Assembly (NCBI GenBank): GCA_021464525.1
Contig: JADRCO010000300.1
Location: 1 to 38,638 of the forward strand
Source: Rhizophagus sp. LPA8_4_AMF
Lineage: Eukaryota > Glomeromycota > Glomeromycetes > Glomerales > Glomeraceae
DNA: 38,638 bases
Direction of reading: 5' to 3'
Notes under the pieces: model-generated
The model's database searches: none
Told to the model about the DNA's origin: nothing
What the model saw: only the letters and a program-made list of their open reading frames with translations
Shown here: positions 10,253 through 20,484 of the stretch, piece after piece
Position numbering within the stretch: position 1 is the stretch's first letter
Layout of the letters: the number at the start of each line of letters is the position of its first letter
Translations under genes and position numbers: made by a program

Positions 10253-11591
10253 TTAATCCGACAAGTATAAATCCTCATTTGCTTCATTTTTCTTGAGAGT
10301 AAAAGTAGTTGATACATTATTGTTTTTAGGACTAAAATCATCTAATACGATATTATTGAGTTCTGAAATTACTTGGCCAATTTCTGGTCTTCCATGTGGT
10401 TCATGCTGCCAACACTCTATTGAATTAAATAACGAACGTTAAAATTAGATTGTAGTAAAATCATAACAGATAATATAATTCATACTTACTTTCATACAGC
10501 GCAACGAATTTATGGCTTGTGCCTGGAGAGGGTTTTTCTCTCGTACCATTAAAGATCTCCGACATGATTTTAAAAATTTCGAGACGGTCATTGTTTTTTG
10601 TTTCAAATTCAAAAGGCGATTTACGACTTGTCAATTCCCAAAATATTACCCCTAGACTATATATATCAGCCTTTTCGGTTAAGGGATATGGATGTCTTTG
10701 AGTTTCGGACGAACATATGATTTGCTCAAAAAAATTGAGATCAATATAAGGTACTACACCCCATACTTCAGTATTATCACGTTTTGAGTCTTTTATTAGA
10801 CACGAGCGTCCAAAATCTGCTAATTTGATCGTACCTTTATTTATTAAGATATTATTTGGATGCTAAAAAGAACGATGTTCACGATATGTTAATGTAGATG
10901 AATTACTACAAGATAACGCGAATATAATACACTTACAAGATCTCCGTGGATGATTCCCACATCATCATGTAACCATAAAATCGCACTTGCAATTTCCTCA
11001 GCAAACCTTAATTGATTCTTCCATTCAAAACTATTAGCATCATCTCTTAAATATTTTCTCAATGTTCCATCTTCTGCGTATTCAAGGATAAGCGAGTAAT
11101 TTTTTTCATCTAAGGAATAATAAAACATCAAAAAAAAAAAATCATCGTGGGTTTATTACATGATCGTTATTTACCTTGTATTTTCGTAAGTCCGTGGAAT
11201 TGAATTATATTCGGATGAGAATCAACCATTTTCGTTAAATAAATCTAAAAAATAAAATCGTAAATATTTTTACAGTAAGCTTTATCGTAATCTCTCAGTA
11301 CCGTTATACTTGCCGCCCATTTACCAAAAAAGGAAATTGTAACAATGCACTTGCCGATCATCTATTGTTGTAATTTCCTTTTTGAGATATGGGCGGCAAG
11401 TATAAGTACCGTACCTCATTAACGATAGCCTCTTTACTAGAACTTCCTGTGAATTTTTTGATTGCGAACTTTGTTGTAACTTTCCAACATACATTATAAA
11501 CCAGGGCGGATGCTCCAGAAGAAATCTTATTGAGTATCTTAAAGCCTTGAGGTTCATAATATTTAATTATTTGTGATACCTCGTCATCCAA
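10253..11591 (-). CDS. Protein kinase (TKL-like), five exons
   Basis: Exons on the minus strand: 11415-11591, 11175-11244, 10937-11109, 10490-10862 and 10253-10416. They total 957 nt in frame, giving 318 residues that are almost entirely kinase domain. Visible landmarks: a poor glycine loop (ISSGASALVY, 23-32), the ATP-binding lysine K45 in FAIKKF, HGDLHPNNILI with HGD at 137-139, DFG at 156-158, KADIYSLGVIFWEL, and the closing CWQHEPHGRPEIGQV. The usual HRD arginine is glycine, so it is a non-RD kinase; all key catalytic residues otherwise appear present. Likely a cytoplasmic Ser/Thr or Tyr kinase of the expanded glomeromycete set; substrate unknown. A 100-bp MITE sits in intron 1 immediately after the splice donor. 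A kinase relic lies downstream at 9741-9890. Confidence 0.9.
11297..11412. mobile_element. hAT-like MITE in kinase intron 1 with 8-bp target duplication
   Basis: The element is 11305-11404 (100 bp). It has perfect 16-bp terminal inverted repeats, TATACTTGCCGCCCAT, and the complementarity continues inward with mismatches for about 45 bp per arm. It is flanked by an exact 8-bp direct repeat AGTACCGT (11297-11304 and 11405-11412), the size typical of hAT transposition. There is no coding capacity. It lies inside intron 1, two bases from the exon 1 border. Confidence 0.85.
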
Positions 11592-11680
11592 TAATATCCT
11601 TATCTTGTTGGTACAACACTCTTCGAGACGCAGCTGTCACAGTATTAATGAATTCGAATTAGGTACTATACTAGTTAGAT

Positions 11681-11764
11681 GACGCAGCAGACTATATTAT
11701 ACTGTATATTGCCGATCAATCTTATCGTTCTTGATCTTTACAAAACAAAATATTCTGCTGCGTC
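11681..11764. repeat. 84-bp foldback with GACGCAGCAGA arms
   Basis: Perfect 11-bp inverted termini GACGCAGCAGA and TCTGCTGCGTC enclose 62 bases that include TATACTGTATA. A further GACGCAGC lies just outside at about 11628. No target duplication is evident. It sits about 90 bp upstream of the kinase start. Confidence 0.65.
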
Positions 11765-11823
11765 TTAAAAAAAAAACCATTTAAATATCGGAGGGTTTCT
11801 CTTTTTTTCCTCGCTTTTCTTGT

Positions 11824-12440
11824 GTGGCGCAGTTTCAAAGCCAACCAACTACTATATAGTTATTTTTAACAACTAGGCAATCAAAATATGTGTTAATATT
11901 GATAAGAACAAAAGAAATGGAAAGTACAATATTGAAATAATAGTAAATCGATTTTCTCACTTTCTATATTATTGCAGATGCTCCTCGTCGTTTACTTAAT
12001 TAAATTCGTTTCTTTGTTTCCACAGTGAATGTCAAGAAACAGAACTAAACAATACTCTAACGGTATTAGGTTTTTTATGAGACCAAGACGACGACTAAGG
12101 GTGGTCTTCGGTAGACTATAGAGAACAAACGACAAGAAAAACCCGGTTTTGTGGCGCAGTTCCCTTAGTTTTAAATTCCTTTTAATACCTAAGAAAAAGC
12201 AAAATATGTATTATATAGACAAAAAAGTGAAAATATTGAAATAACAGTAAAAAGGTATTCCTGTATACCTGTGAATGTCTCGCTGTTTACTTTTTTAGTA
12301 ACCCGTTTCTTTGTTTTCACAAGGATGAGAACAAGAGGTAAATAATATTATAACAGTATTGGGTTTTATATGCGGACAAAAAAAGTGGTAGAGAACAGAT
12401 GACAAGAAAATCCTAGTTTGTTGAACGAAATAATAGGGCT
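11824..12440. repeat. Degenerate tandem duplication, about 327-bp period
   Basis: Both units open with GTGGCGCAGTT (11824 and 12151). They then share, in order, AAAATATGT, AATATTGAAATAA, TTCTTTGTTT and a GAGAACA...GACAAGAAAA segment. Identity is patchy, so the duplication is old. I recognise no protein in it. Confidence 0.65.
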
Positions 12441-12446
12441 GATATT

Positions 12447-12786
12447 TTTGGGGACTGGGGGGTTATTGGAATGATGATCATTTTGGTGCGACAATTAGAA
12501 ATATTATTTTGGATACATATGGAGCATATGGAGTTAGTCAAGTTACTCAAGTGATACGATCATCCTCAACATATATACCGACAAAAAATTGAAAACACTT
12601 CATCGAAGAAAACTTATTGCCTTGCTTTTTAGTTGACAACTGTACAAGTTTAAAGGCCGATTCTAAAGTATATCTATCACCTGAGTTATATCAATCGGAA
12701 ACGAGAAAGATTATATGTAGTATATCGGTTTACGAATATATCAAATGTTGCGTAGAAGTTGGTTTATTAAGGATTGAGCTGCGCTG
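12447..12786 (+). pseudogene. Decayed coding remnant of unknown family, plus strand
   Basis: One frame runs with coding-like composition from YFWGLGGYWNDDHFG through LDTYGAYGVSQVTQV to a TGA. It then stays open in the same frame from KHFIEENLLPCFLVDNC to a stop at 12786. No start codon context or intron is convincing. The residue mix looks like real protein, but I do not recognise the family. Confidence 0.4.
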
Positions 12787-13005
12787 ATGACTCTTAAATA
12801 AAAATAAATATTGAAACTCATATCATTCGAGGTTAAGCAAGTATAGAACCATCTTGTACCATTTTCCGTCCATTTTTCCCCGATGACATCCTTGCACTTT
12901 TTAACAAAGCACAGAGGGGCTGGTATGACTATTTCTCTAATAATCGACGATTTCAAAGAATGTAATCGGAAGGCATAACTCTTTTCGATAATATCTAGAG
13001 CATCT
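12741..13005 (-). other. Open minus-strand stretch, possible exon remnant
   Basis: About 88 codons are open on the minus strand, running DALDIIEKSYAFRLHSLK, then IVIPAPLCFVKKCKDVIG, then TENGTRWFYTCL, before composition becomes non-coding. A possible acceptor AG lies just before it. It overlaps the plus-strand remnant only at the edge. The family is unrecognised; it may be an exon left from a deleted gene. Confidence 0.35.
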
Positions 13006-13273
13006 TACTTTAATTACAGATATACGGTTAATTGACGATTAAATAAATTTATAAAAGATGCAATTGAGTCTCTTATCAAGTTTATAAATTGTACAAGCAT
13101 GATTAGTTTCTTGTTTTATTAATAAAAGTTATTAAATTTAGTTAAATAAATATGTATATATATATAAGTTTTCTAGCTTAAATAAAATTGGTTTTATGAA
13201 AATATATAAAAATGTTATTAAAAAGTCTTTTTTTAAATTTTTACGGTCCGAAAATTATGTTGATACACGCATA

Positions 13274-14910
13274 TTATAACCGCTTTTCACTAGGAATTCT
13301 AAGAGTTTCCTCACCAGCGATTCTAAAAGTTACCTTATCTTTTTTCTTCCATTTATTAATAAAGTATATTATTACAGTTATAACTACTATACTTATAACT
13401 CCACATATTATTCCAATTTTAATTCTAATTTGAGTAATTTTATGATCCTTTTGTGTTTTATCATTATTATATATTATTGTTTGTTGTTGCTTAGGATCAA
13501 ATGTATTAACCCAAGTATAATTCATTACATTCAATAAATAAATTTTAGGATTAAGTTCAACAGAAGGAACATTAGACCGTGTAATATTTCCTAAAAAAAC
13601 ATTAGAATTTAAATAAGTTTTCGAAATACATGAATATAGATATTAAATAATATTTTTTAAATTAATAAACATACCAAATGCTACAATCATATGATTTCCA
13701 ACTATATCAGCTGAATGACATGCAAGCGAAGGTATATTACCAACATTTGATGTTACTTGTGGTACATTCCATTCGAAAGGAAAAGTATTTGTATTTAAAA
13801 CTGCCAAATCTGGTACAACTTTCATAGTTTCTTCCCCCAACGCATCTTTCAATCCACCGTAAACTATTATCTTACCATCAGACGCTAAAAGTAAATCATG
13901 AAAGAAAAATATAAATTATTATTTTTTCATGAGCGATTGAATAGATGGATATTTTGTCAAAATTCATACCTAATACAGCACTATGTAAATAACGAGATTC
14001 AATTGAATTTATATTATTTGCATTCTATATATATATATATAAATATAAATTTATGTTAGATTTTAAAATAGATTTCAAAAGCAAAACATGAATAATAAAT
14101 ATTGAATTATTAACTTACCATCAAAGACCAAGTATCAAGTTTTGTATTATAGAGATAAACCTCATTAATATCTACTATAGAGTTATTATCATCCTCTTTA
14201 TACCCTCCAATATATACGATAATACCCTTCGGTAATAAAGTTGCGGTATAAGCACAACGCCGAGTAGGTCCATTTTGTGTTGAACCGAATGATAAAGAAA
14301 GAGTATTTATATCAATTTTAATCATATCATTAAACATAACTTCTTGTGGTGTTGTAGGTACAACGAAATAACCACCAAATATATATATAATTCCCGAATC
14401 ATCGATAACAGATTTCATATTTCTTCGTTTTGTAGGTGAGTTTCCTTGAATTTGAGGTATACTCCATTGTTGAGTTGTGACATTAAATGTAAATAAATTT
14501 GATGTGAAAGAATCTTGTTCTATTTTATTATCAAGCATATATCCACCAAATAGATTTATTATTGGATCATTTTTAGTGCTTATAGTTGAAACTCCTGCCC
14601 ATGAACTTCGAAAAGGAATCGCTGCTGTTGGCGTAAGATCGGTCCATGGTGGCGATGTAGTATCAAAATTTTTAGAAACGTCTAGATAAAAAACCTCATT
14701 AACCGGTATATTACCATTTATTTCTCCACCAAAAAAGTAAAGTCTATTATTACTCTCTATAAAAACCGAAGAATGTACTGCACGTGCTACAGGAGTGAAA
14801 GACTCAACTTCATATATCAGATAACTCAAACTAAAACTATATAATAAATAATAAATAATTATATTAAAGGATAAATATGTTAAACAAGTCATAGTTTTTT
14901 CTTTTGACAT
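13274..14910 (-). CDS. Kelch-repeat single-pass membrane protein, diverged copy 3
   Basis: Four exons: 14119-14910, 13970-14024, 13675-13884 and 13274-13590. They join in frame to 457 residues. The N-terminus is unusually long and hydrophobic (LSFNIIIYYLLYSFSLSYLIY), either an uncleaved anchor or a long signal peptide. Kelch blades include AVHSSVFIES, RLYFFGG, RYLHSAVL and CHSADIVG. A transmembrane helix near the C-terminus (GVISIVVITVIIYFI) is followed by NKWKKKDK and a 20-residue tail. Exon borders match copies 1 and 2 exactly in position and phase, and exon 3 is again 210 nt, although protein identity is much lower. The glycine-rich helix and the GFFG motif of copies 1 and 2 are missing. 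It looks intact, so this branch is maintained separately. Likely a membrane-anchored binding protein; ligand unknown. Confidence 0.92.
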
Positions 14911-17124
14911 TCTCTATAAACGAAAGATGAAAAAAAAAAGGAAAAAAAAAGATGAAAAAATACCTGAATGCGTCAATTATATTTTTAAAGAGGGTGTACA
15001 AACATTTTCGAACTACAAAATCTTTGTAAATCTGCTCTTAAAATGAATTTATTATAACTTTCAAATTTACATGATTTGCATATGCAGTAATAAAAAAATT
15101 TCTTATATAGTTCAAATCCGAATAAATATGTTTATCAGTCTACTAAAATGGATAAATTATGACTAATTTTATGATTGACGCCGATGTCAATCTTAAATTT
15201 TAAATTTTAAAAGTTATTAATAAATGATAATAATAGTAATAGTATCGGTAGAAAGAATGGATTTGTAGATTCCGTGAAATTATTACTAACGATAATTTTA
15301 GAAAAACAACACATATTAGGAATGGAATTTCGATGATTTGATTACTCAGTAATACGGAAATTTTATACTTTATAATGAATTTCATTAATTGTTTATTTTG
15401 AATATTAAAATTAATATTTGTTTACCGTGGTGTTTCAATATTTGTTTCGAATGATCCTATGACAAGTCGCAATAATAAATTCCAAAGAGTTGAATGCAGG
15501 ATATTGATTAGGCAAGAGTCATATGAAGGTTTACAAATAAAGTTCCTGTTAAATGTTTAAAAATGCTGCAAACCTCATTTTTGGATTATCATCTTAATCC
15601 AGATAATAGCTATGCATTATTTAACCCTTACATTATAAAGAATTCTGGTCAAACGTATCACTATATATTTGAAAGAGGTGTTACTTTTCGAGAATTTTTT
15701 TAATTTTAACTAATATAGACGTTACCTCCGTATTTGTAAAAATAGAGCGTACTACCCAAATTATAATTTTTTTTTTGCGGTGGATTATCAACTAATCTTT
15801 CCGTAAAAATAGCGTCGCAAAAAATAGCAGCAAACCATCATCGGTTAAAAAAAATATACACTTTTGGCTCGGAGCCCGGTTAAAAAAAAATTTTTCTTTA
15901 TAATTCATGGAATTTAACGATTACTTTTATTAAATGATTGTCGTTATTTACCTTTTCGCTAATAAATGCAATATGTAAATTTTTTAATTAATAACATCAA
16001 TAACAGTAAACTCCATGATGTTAATAAATAAAAAACAATCACGAATTTTGTAAATAAATGACACGAATATAACGAATATAAACAAATATTATTTTAATCT
16101 TAGACATATTATTTATAAGACTGGGCAATCTGAATCTTCCCGTTATCTGACCAGATTCGTTTTTTTTTACGTGATCAAGTTTAAAGTTGACCAACCAGAT
16201 TAATTCTATAAAAACAAACTTACCCTGTAAAATAAATCGATCCATCTTTTTTCCGTAAAAGGCTCGGAATTAATAACCTTATATCTCGGAATTTGTTGAA
16301 TTATTTACATTTTTCGTGAATGGATCCGTGAAAGGCTCATTTTTACGGAGTTTTTACAGACAATGTATGCCATAAACAATTAAACAAAGGATATAGCAAT
16401 AGCCATAATACTAATCAAAAATTAATAATAGGTATTTGTTTGAAAGAAAAATATTTGCAATATATTAAAAAAAAATTTCATTCGAAAACACGATATTAAT
16501 ATAATAATATATCCACAAAAAGAATTGTATTAAATCTTATTCGGATTTAAGTTTTTATCCGAATGGGAACTTGATAATTGATATATCCGTATGAAAATTC
16601 CGTATGAAAATTTCACGATTTAATTTCAATAAAATTCATAGTAAGCGTAGGGAACTGGGTGAGCGGTCAATTATATAATTAAAACTATATCAGGAAGTTT
16701 AATTAAACTATTAATCGATATTATTTTTAAATCATAATAGATATTTAATAGTTAATAGAGAATCGATTTTTATATAGACCATAATATTAGAAAAATAGTT
16801 CAACATTTTTAGATGTCTAGGTGAACTTTCTTTATATATTTTTTATTATTTTTTTATGCATCCATTCTCACACATATTTCTGATAAAAGTTACGTTTGTT
16901 ATTTTTGTATTGCTATTCAAATTTCAAATTATTGCTCTATAATAACTTCCTTTATACTAGTATTATTGAGTAAATAAAAGTTCAAAAAAGCTATTTTTTT
17001 GTTAGCTAGTATAAAATATTTCAAATTTAGCAACGTAATTTTGTTATCCTGGAATCAAAATCAACTTTAAAAAGTTTATAGCCTTAAAACAACTTAGAAT
17101 TAAGACTAGACATCTAAATTTAGT

Positions 17125-17250
17125 ATGGGGAATCACAAATCATATAAACGAAAATATCAAGTTCGGAAAGCAGCCTCATTGTCCCTTAAACAATCAAAAC
17201 TTCGATTAGCTTCAGGCAATATTGTAAGAAGATTTAACCGTGGGTCTTGA
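17125..17250 (+). other. Small basic ORF, unknown
   Basis: ATG 17125 to TGA 17248-17250 encodes 41 residues, starting MGNHKSYKRKYQVRKAASL, with 13 Arg or Lys. It looks like the N-terminus of a basic or DNA-binding protein. No continuation by splicing was found. It is probably a remnant or chance. Confidence 0.25.
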
Positions 17251-17378
17251 AGAAATTCGTGCTCAAAGAAGAGAGCAAAAAAAAATTCCACTTAAAAGAT
17301 AATTGCATAATAGTAATTACAGTTAATAATTGTAAAATAAATTGTATTAATAGATCGACACGTGTAAAAATCTCCATG

Positions 17379-17485
17379 TGAAGTGCCGTACTGATCAAAA
17401 ATCCCGGGTAGTTACCCTGGATTTTTGACAAACTACCCTGGACCCTGGGTAACTACCCGGGATTTTTAATCAGTACGTCGCTTCA
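17379..17485. repeat. 107-bp GC-rich foldback element
   Basis: Arms of about 39 bp are inverted with three mismatches. The core words are GTACTGAT, AAAAATCCCGGG and TAGTTACCC on the left and their complements on the right. The loop holds a further CTACCCTGG piece. GC is far above the surrounding DNA. No target-site duplication could be identified, so the superfamily is unclear. Confidence 0.85.
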
Positions 17486-17594
17486 TAATATAGTTGACCA
17501 CTCATCCCAGTAGGGAACCATTCAAATCTCGACGATCAGAATCTTGTCATAATACAAGCCCGATGTTCACAAGCATATTCCCGAAATCCCAAAT

Positions 17595-17983
17595 CCCGAC
17601 ATTCATTATCCATTATCTCTACACTTTTTTTTTTTAATTTACATTATTAAGACAATTATTTTGTAATACAACAACCAATATTTTATTAATATGTAATAAT
17701 TCTAAAGAAATTAACAATTTTTATTATTAATACGTCGCAAAAATTACAACAATGATTAGGTATTTTTATTTAATACTGTATGTAAAGATTTTAAAATATT
17801 TCGCAACTGTTAATGTCTTTATTTTTAAAATTTATTAATATAATGAATTATTATTAATGTTGTTAGAAAAAAATAAATTTCAATAAAATATTATTTTTTG
17901 AATATAAGGATATAATTTTTTTTATTTTTAATACACTAAATTCATAACATGAGGATATTAATGTCAGGATAATGAATGTCGGG
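17595..17983. mobile_element. 389-bp non-coding element with 17-bp inverted termini
   Basis: The termini CCCGACATTCATTATCC (17595-17611) and GGATAATGAATGTCGGG (17967-17983) are a perfect inverted pair. The 355-bp interior is extremely AT-rich with no ORF. A clear target-site duplication was not seen. A related terminus, AATCCCGACATCCATAAT on the minus strand, occurs at about 32875-32892, so this is probably a repeat family (MITE-like). Confidence 0.7.
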
Positions 17984-18429
17984 ACTCGGAAATCTGTAAG
18001 AGCAATCTAGATCACATGATACCGATTCAGAATCTATTTGTATCACAATGGGAAGATTCATGTTAAGCTAAATAATTTCCAAACAATCTTAAGAAATGAT
18101 GTAACAAATTTACAATTGCTTTATTTGAAGTATTTATAAAAAAAAATTGTAAAATATACCGTCTGTACTCAAGTACGATATTTTCACACTGCTTGTTATT
18201 TTTCTGGAAGGATTTTTTCACAACTCTCACGTAATGTTTAACAAATTTTAATGATTTTAATACATAAAATTATAATTAGTTAAAAAACTATAGATTAATA
18301 TACTGTATCATTACGAAAATTACACTTAAAATCGTTGTCCAACAAACTATTATCTAAATTTTTAAATAGTAACATCAAAAAAAATCATTACTAACGTAAC
18401 TGAATATATTTGATCTTTAAAATATTAAA

Positions 18430-19937
18430 TCAATCTTTCATAATTTGAAATATTTCATATTCTTCTACTGAAAAAGTTTTTTCGGTTTCTCTAATGCGAT
18501 TTTCATAACATTGACAATATTTAATACAGTAACTTTTATCGTAAATATTAGTTCCATATAAAATAAGATCATTTCCAAATGATGGACCACAATTAGGATG
18601 ATTAGATACAGCACGTAATTTGTCCTTTACCCGACTTAAAATATAATTTTGAACATTATTCTTATTCTTAAAAGAAAATATAAAACTGTCTTCTGTAATA
18701 CCAAAACTACGATCAGATTTCCAAATAATTGGGTTATATCCTCCAAGAATTTCATTACTATCCTTTACTTTAATGATTGATATAGTATGAGATTGATTAT
18801 CACAAATATTATGAAATTTATCAGGTGAAAATCCATCACGAGATCCACGAAGAATTAATTTGAATTCATATGAATTTTTTATAATGTCTGTAGTTTCTAA
18901 TTTATCAATCCATTTAGAGATTAATTCAGCATGTTGAAATGAAATGATCCTTGAATCAATGGTTTTTGAGCTGGTTTCTTTAGTAACTTTCTGTTCTGGC
19001 TTATTATTTAGCTTATATTCATGATCTAAAAAGTATTTAAATAAATTATCACGTAATTCTTTAGGTAAAATTTTTTTATATGGATATACTTTAGTTAAAA
19101 ATTCTTTAGAAGCTAATTTATAGAATTTAATAAAAGGAATACATTTTTGTAAAGTATTTTTTAAAACATTGAAATCATCTTTTGAGTAACTCGAAGGATC
19201 TAAAGAAAGATCAGGATTTTGAGCGATACCCCATTTAAGAACAATTTCCCAAACTTGAACAACGCTCATGTTAAGATTTTCGTGTCGAATAAGGAAAATT
19301 AAAGTTTTTTCTGAAATTGAATTAAAATCACTTGATTTAAAAACTTTTTCTGGTTCTTTAAATATTAATTCTGTATAAAAATTTTGTAATTTCAATAAAG
19401 ATTCATTTGCAAAACTAATTTCAAATATCAAGTTAAAATTTTGTTCTAACCAATTTTTTTTGTTTTCAATTAAAAATGATTGTAAATGAATGATTATTTC
19501 TTGAAGGCCAAGTTCATTGGCGGAGATCAAGATTTTAATAATATCTGAAGCATCATATTCTTCCAAAGAAAGTCTTCCACCATAAATATATCTAAAATAA
19601 AATATTTGTAAAAAAAAATTAAATATTTTTTATTCTAACAAAAAAGAAAAAATAAATATTAACATTTTGATATATCGTACCTTAAGATTATTTGAAAAGT
19701 TTCAGGTAAAATATTTGGCAATTTAATATGTGCCAAAATTCCATCATTTTTCTTTTTACTTGTTGATAAAATTCTTCGTAAATAAGGAGAGCGATAATTT
19801 AAAATGGCCATATGAGCACGAAATACTTTTACGTAAGGATCTTTACCAACTTCAATATTAATATCATAATATTCATCATCATTTAATAACTCAAGAAAAT
19901 TTTGAGATAATTTTGGTAAAAATTTATAATCATCCAT
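18430..19937 (-). CDS. BTB-BACK-TLDc protein, unit A
   Basis: Two exons: 19681-19937 and 18430-19591, joined in phase to 472 residues. The start is MDDYKFLPKLSQ. The BTB fold covers roughly 1-125 (YYDINIEVGKD, VFRAHMAILNYRSPYLRR, LPETFQIILRYIYGG). A BACK-type helical region runs to about 290 (HENLNMSVVQVWEIVLKWG). TLDc runs from about 305 to the end (LILRGSRDGFSPDKFH, EILGGYNPIIW, DSFIFSFKN, NHPNCGPSFGNDLILYG). BTB-BACK proteins usually serve as CUL3 ubiquitin-ligase adaptors, and TLDc domains are linked to oxidative-stress resistance and V-ATPase control. Combining them as a substrate adaptor is inference. The BTB intron position is conserved in units B and C. The closest relative is unit B, 2 kb upstream in transcription order; both look functional. 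Confidence 0.93.
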
Positions 19938-20484
19938 TAATGTTCAAGTTTCGTATTTTCAGAGAAAATGAGAAAATGCAGAATGGCTGGATTGTCATCC
20001 TTATATAATATAGGATAACCCGTTGTATTATACTTATTTGGCTAGTTCTGATCGTCCGTAGGAGATCCTACATTTATACTCGAAATCAGCAACGCAGTAG
20101 TATGGAACTTGAATGAGGCGGTTCAGTTTCTCCCCTTTGTCGGATTTAGCATACGGTCTGCTTGTGGACAATGTTTAATCCCATGACGTATCGCCATATG
20201 TGACCGCACTACTAAAATCACTGCCTTGTTTATTTTACTTTTGCTGGAACATTTATATATTTTCCTAAATTAAATCAGCGCTCATTATACATAATCAAAA
20301 AAATATATTTATTTAAAATATTTGTGCCAATTATACTTAAAATTCAAAAATTACGCTCAAAATAATTTCTAACGAAACTATTAAAAGTTTAAAATAATAC
20401 TTTATCGAACCATATCTTTTTAAAATAAGATATGTGTGCTCCATTTAACCAAGTAACTTAATAGTTAATACTAACTTAATCAAA
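19938..20484. promoter_or_regulatory. Upstream region of BTB-TLDc unit A and 3' flank of unit B
   Basis: The proximal part (about 19938-20060) is shared with the corresponding parts of units B and C: an AGAAAATGAGAAAATGC-like leader and TTGTATTATACTTATTTGG. A TATA-like TTATATAATATAGGATA lies at 20001-20017, about 64 bases upstream of the start codon. The distal part, from about 20330, is the 3' flank of unit B and matches the 3' flanks of A and C. Confidence 0.5.

Larger units (their letters stand above)
11592..13273. other. Kinase upstream region, tandem repeat and decayed coding remnants
   Basis: This stretch holds the 5' side of the kinase gene, a small foldback (11681-11764), a degenerate tandem repeat (11824 to about 12440), and coding-like remnants at 12447-12786 (plus) and 12741-13005 (minus). 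The last 250 bases, 13010-13273, are plain AT-rich 3' flank of Kelch gene 3. Confidence 0.6.
14911..18429. other. Gene-poor region with foldback elements
   Basis: The first 150 bases are the upstream side of Kelch gene 3. Two small plus readings (15563-15703, 46 codons; 17125-17250, 41 codons, very basic) have plausible composition but no recognised family. CCGTRAAAGGCTC occurs twice, near 16253 and 16326. An 8-bp perfect hairpin is at 16539-16564. TTTAGATGTCTAG near 16809 is inverted near 17107. Two stronger elements are listed separately (17379-17485 and 17595-17983). The last 230 bases are the 3' flank of BTB-TLDc unit A. No convincing gene is seen. Confidence 0.55.

Noticed and set aside
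14477-14689. 70-codon plus-strand reading
   Set aside because: Antisense to exon 1 of Kelch gene 3.
16809-17119. Inverted TTTAGATGTCTAG pair as an element
   Set aside because: Only 13 bases match, no target duplication, and similarity stops at once inside; too weak to call.
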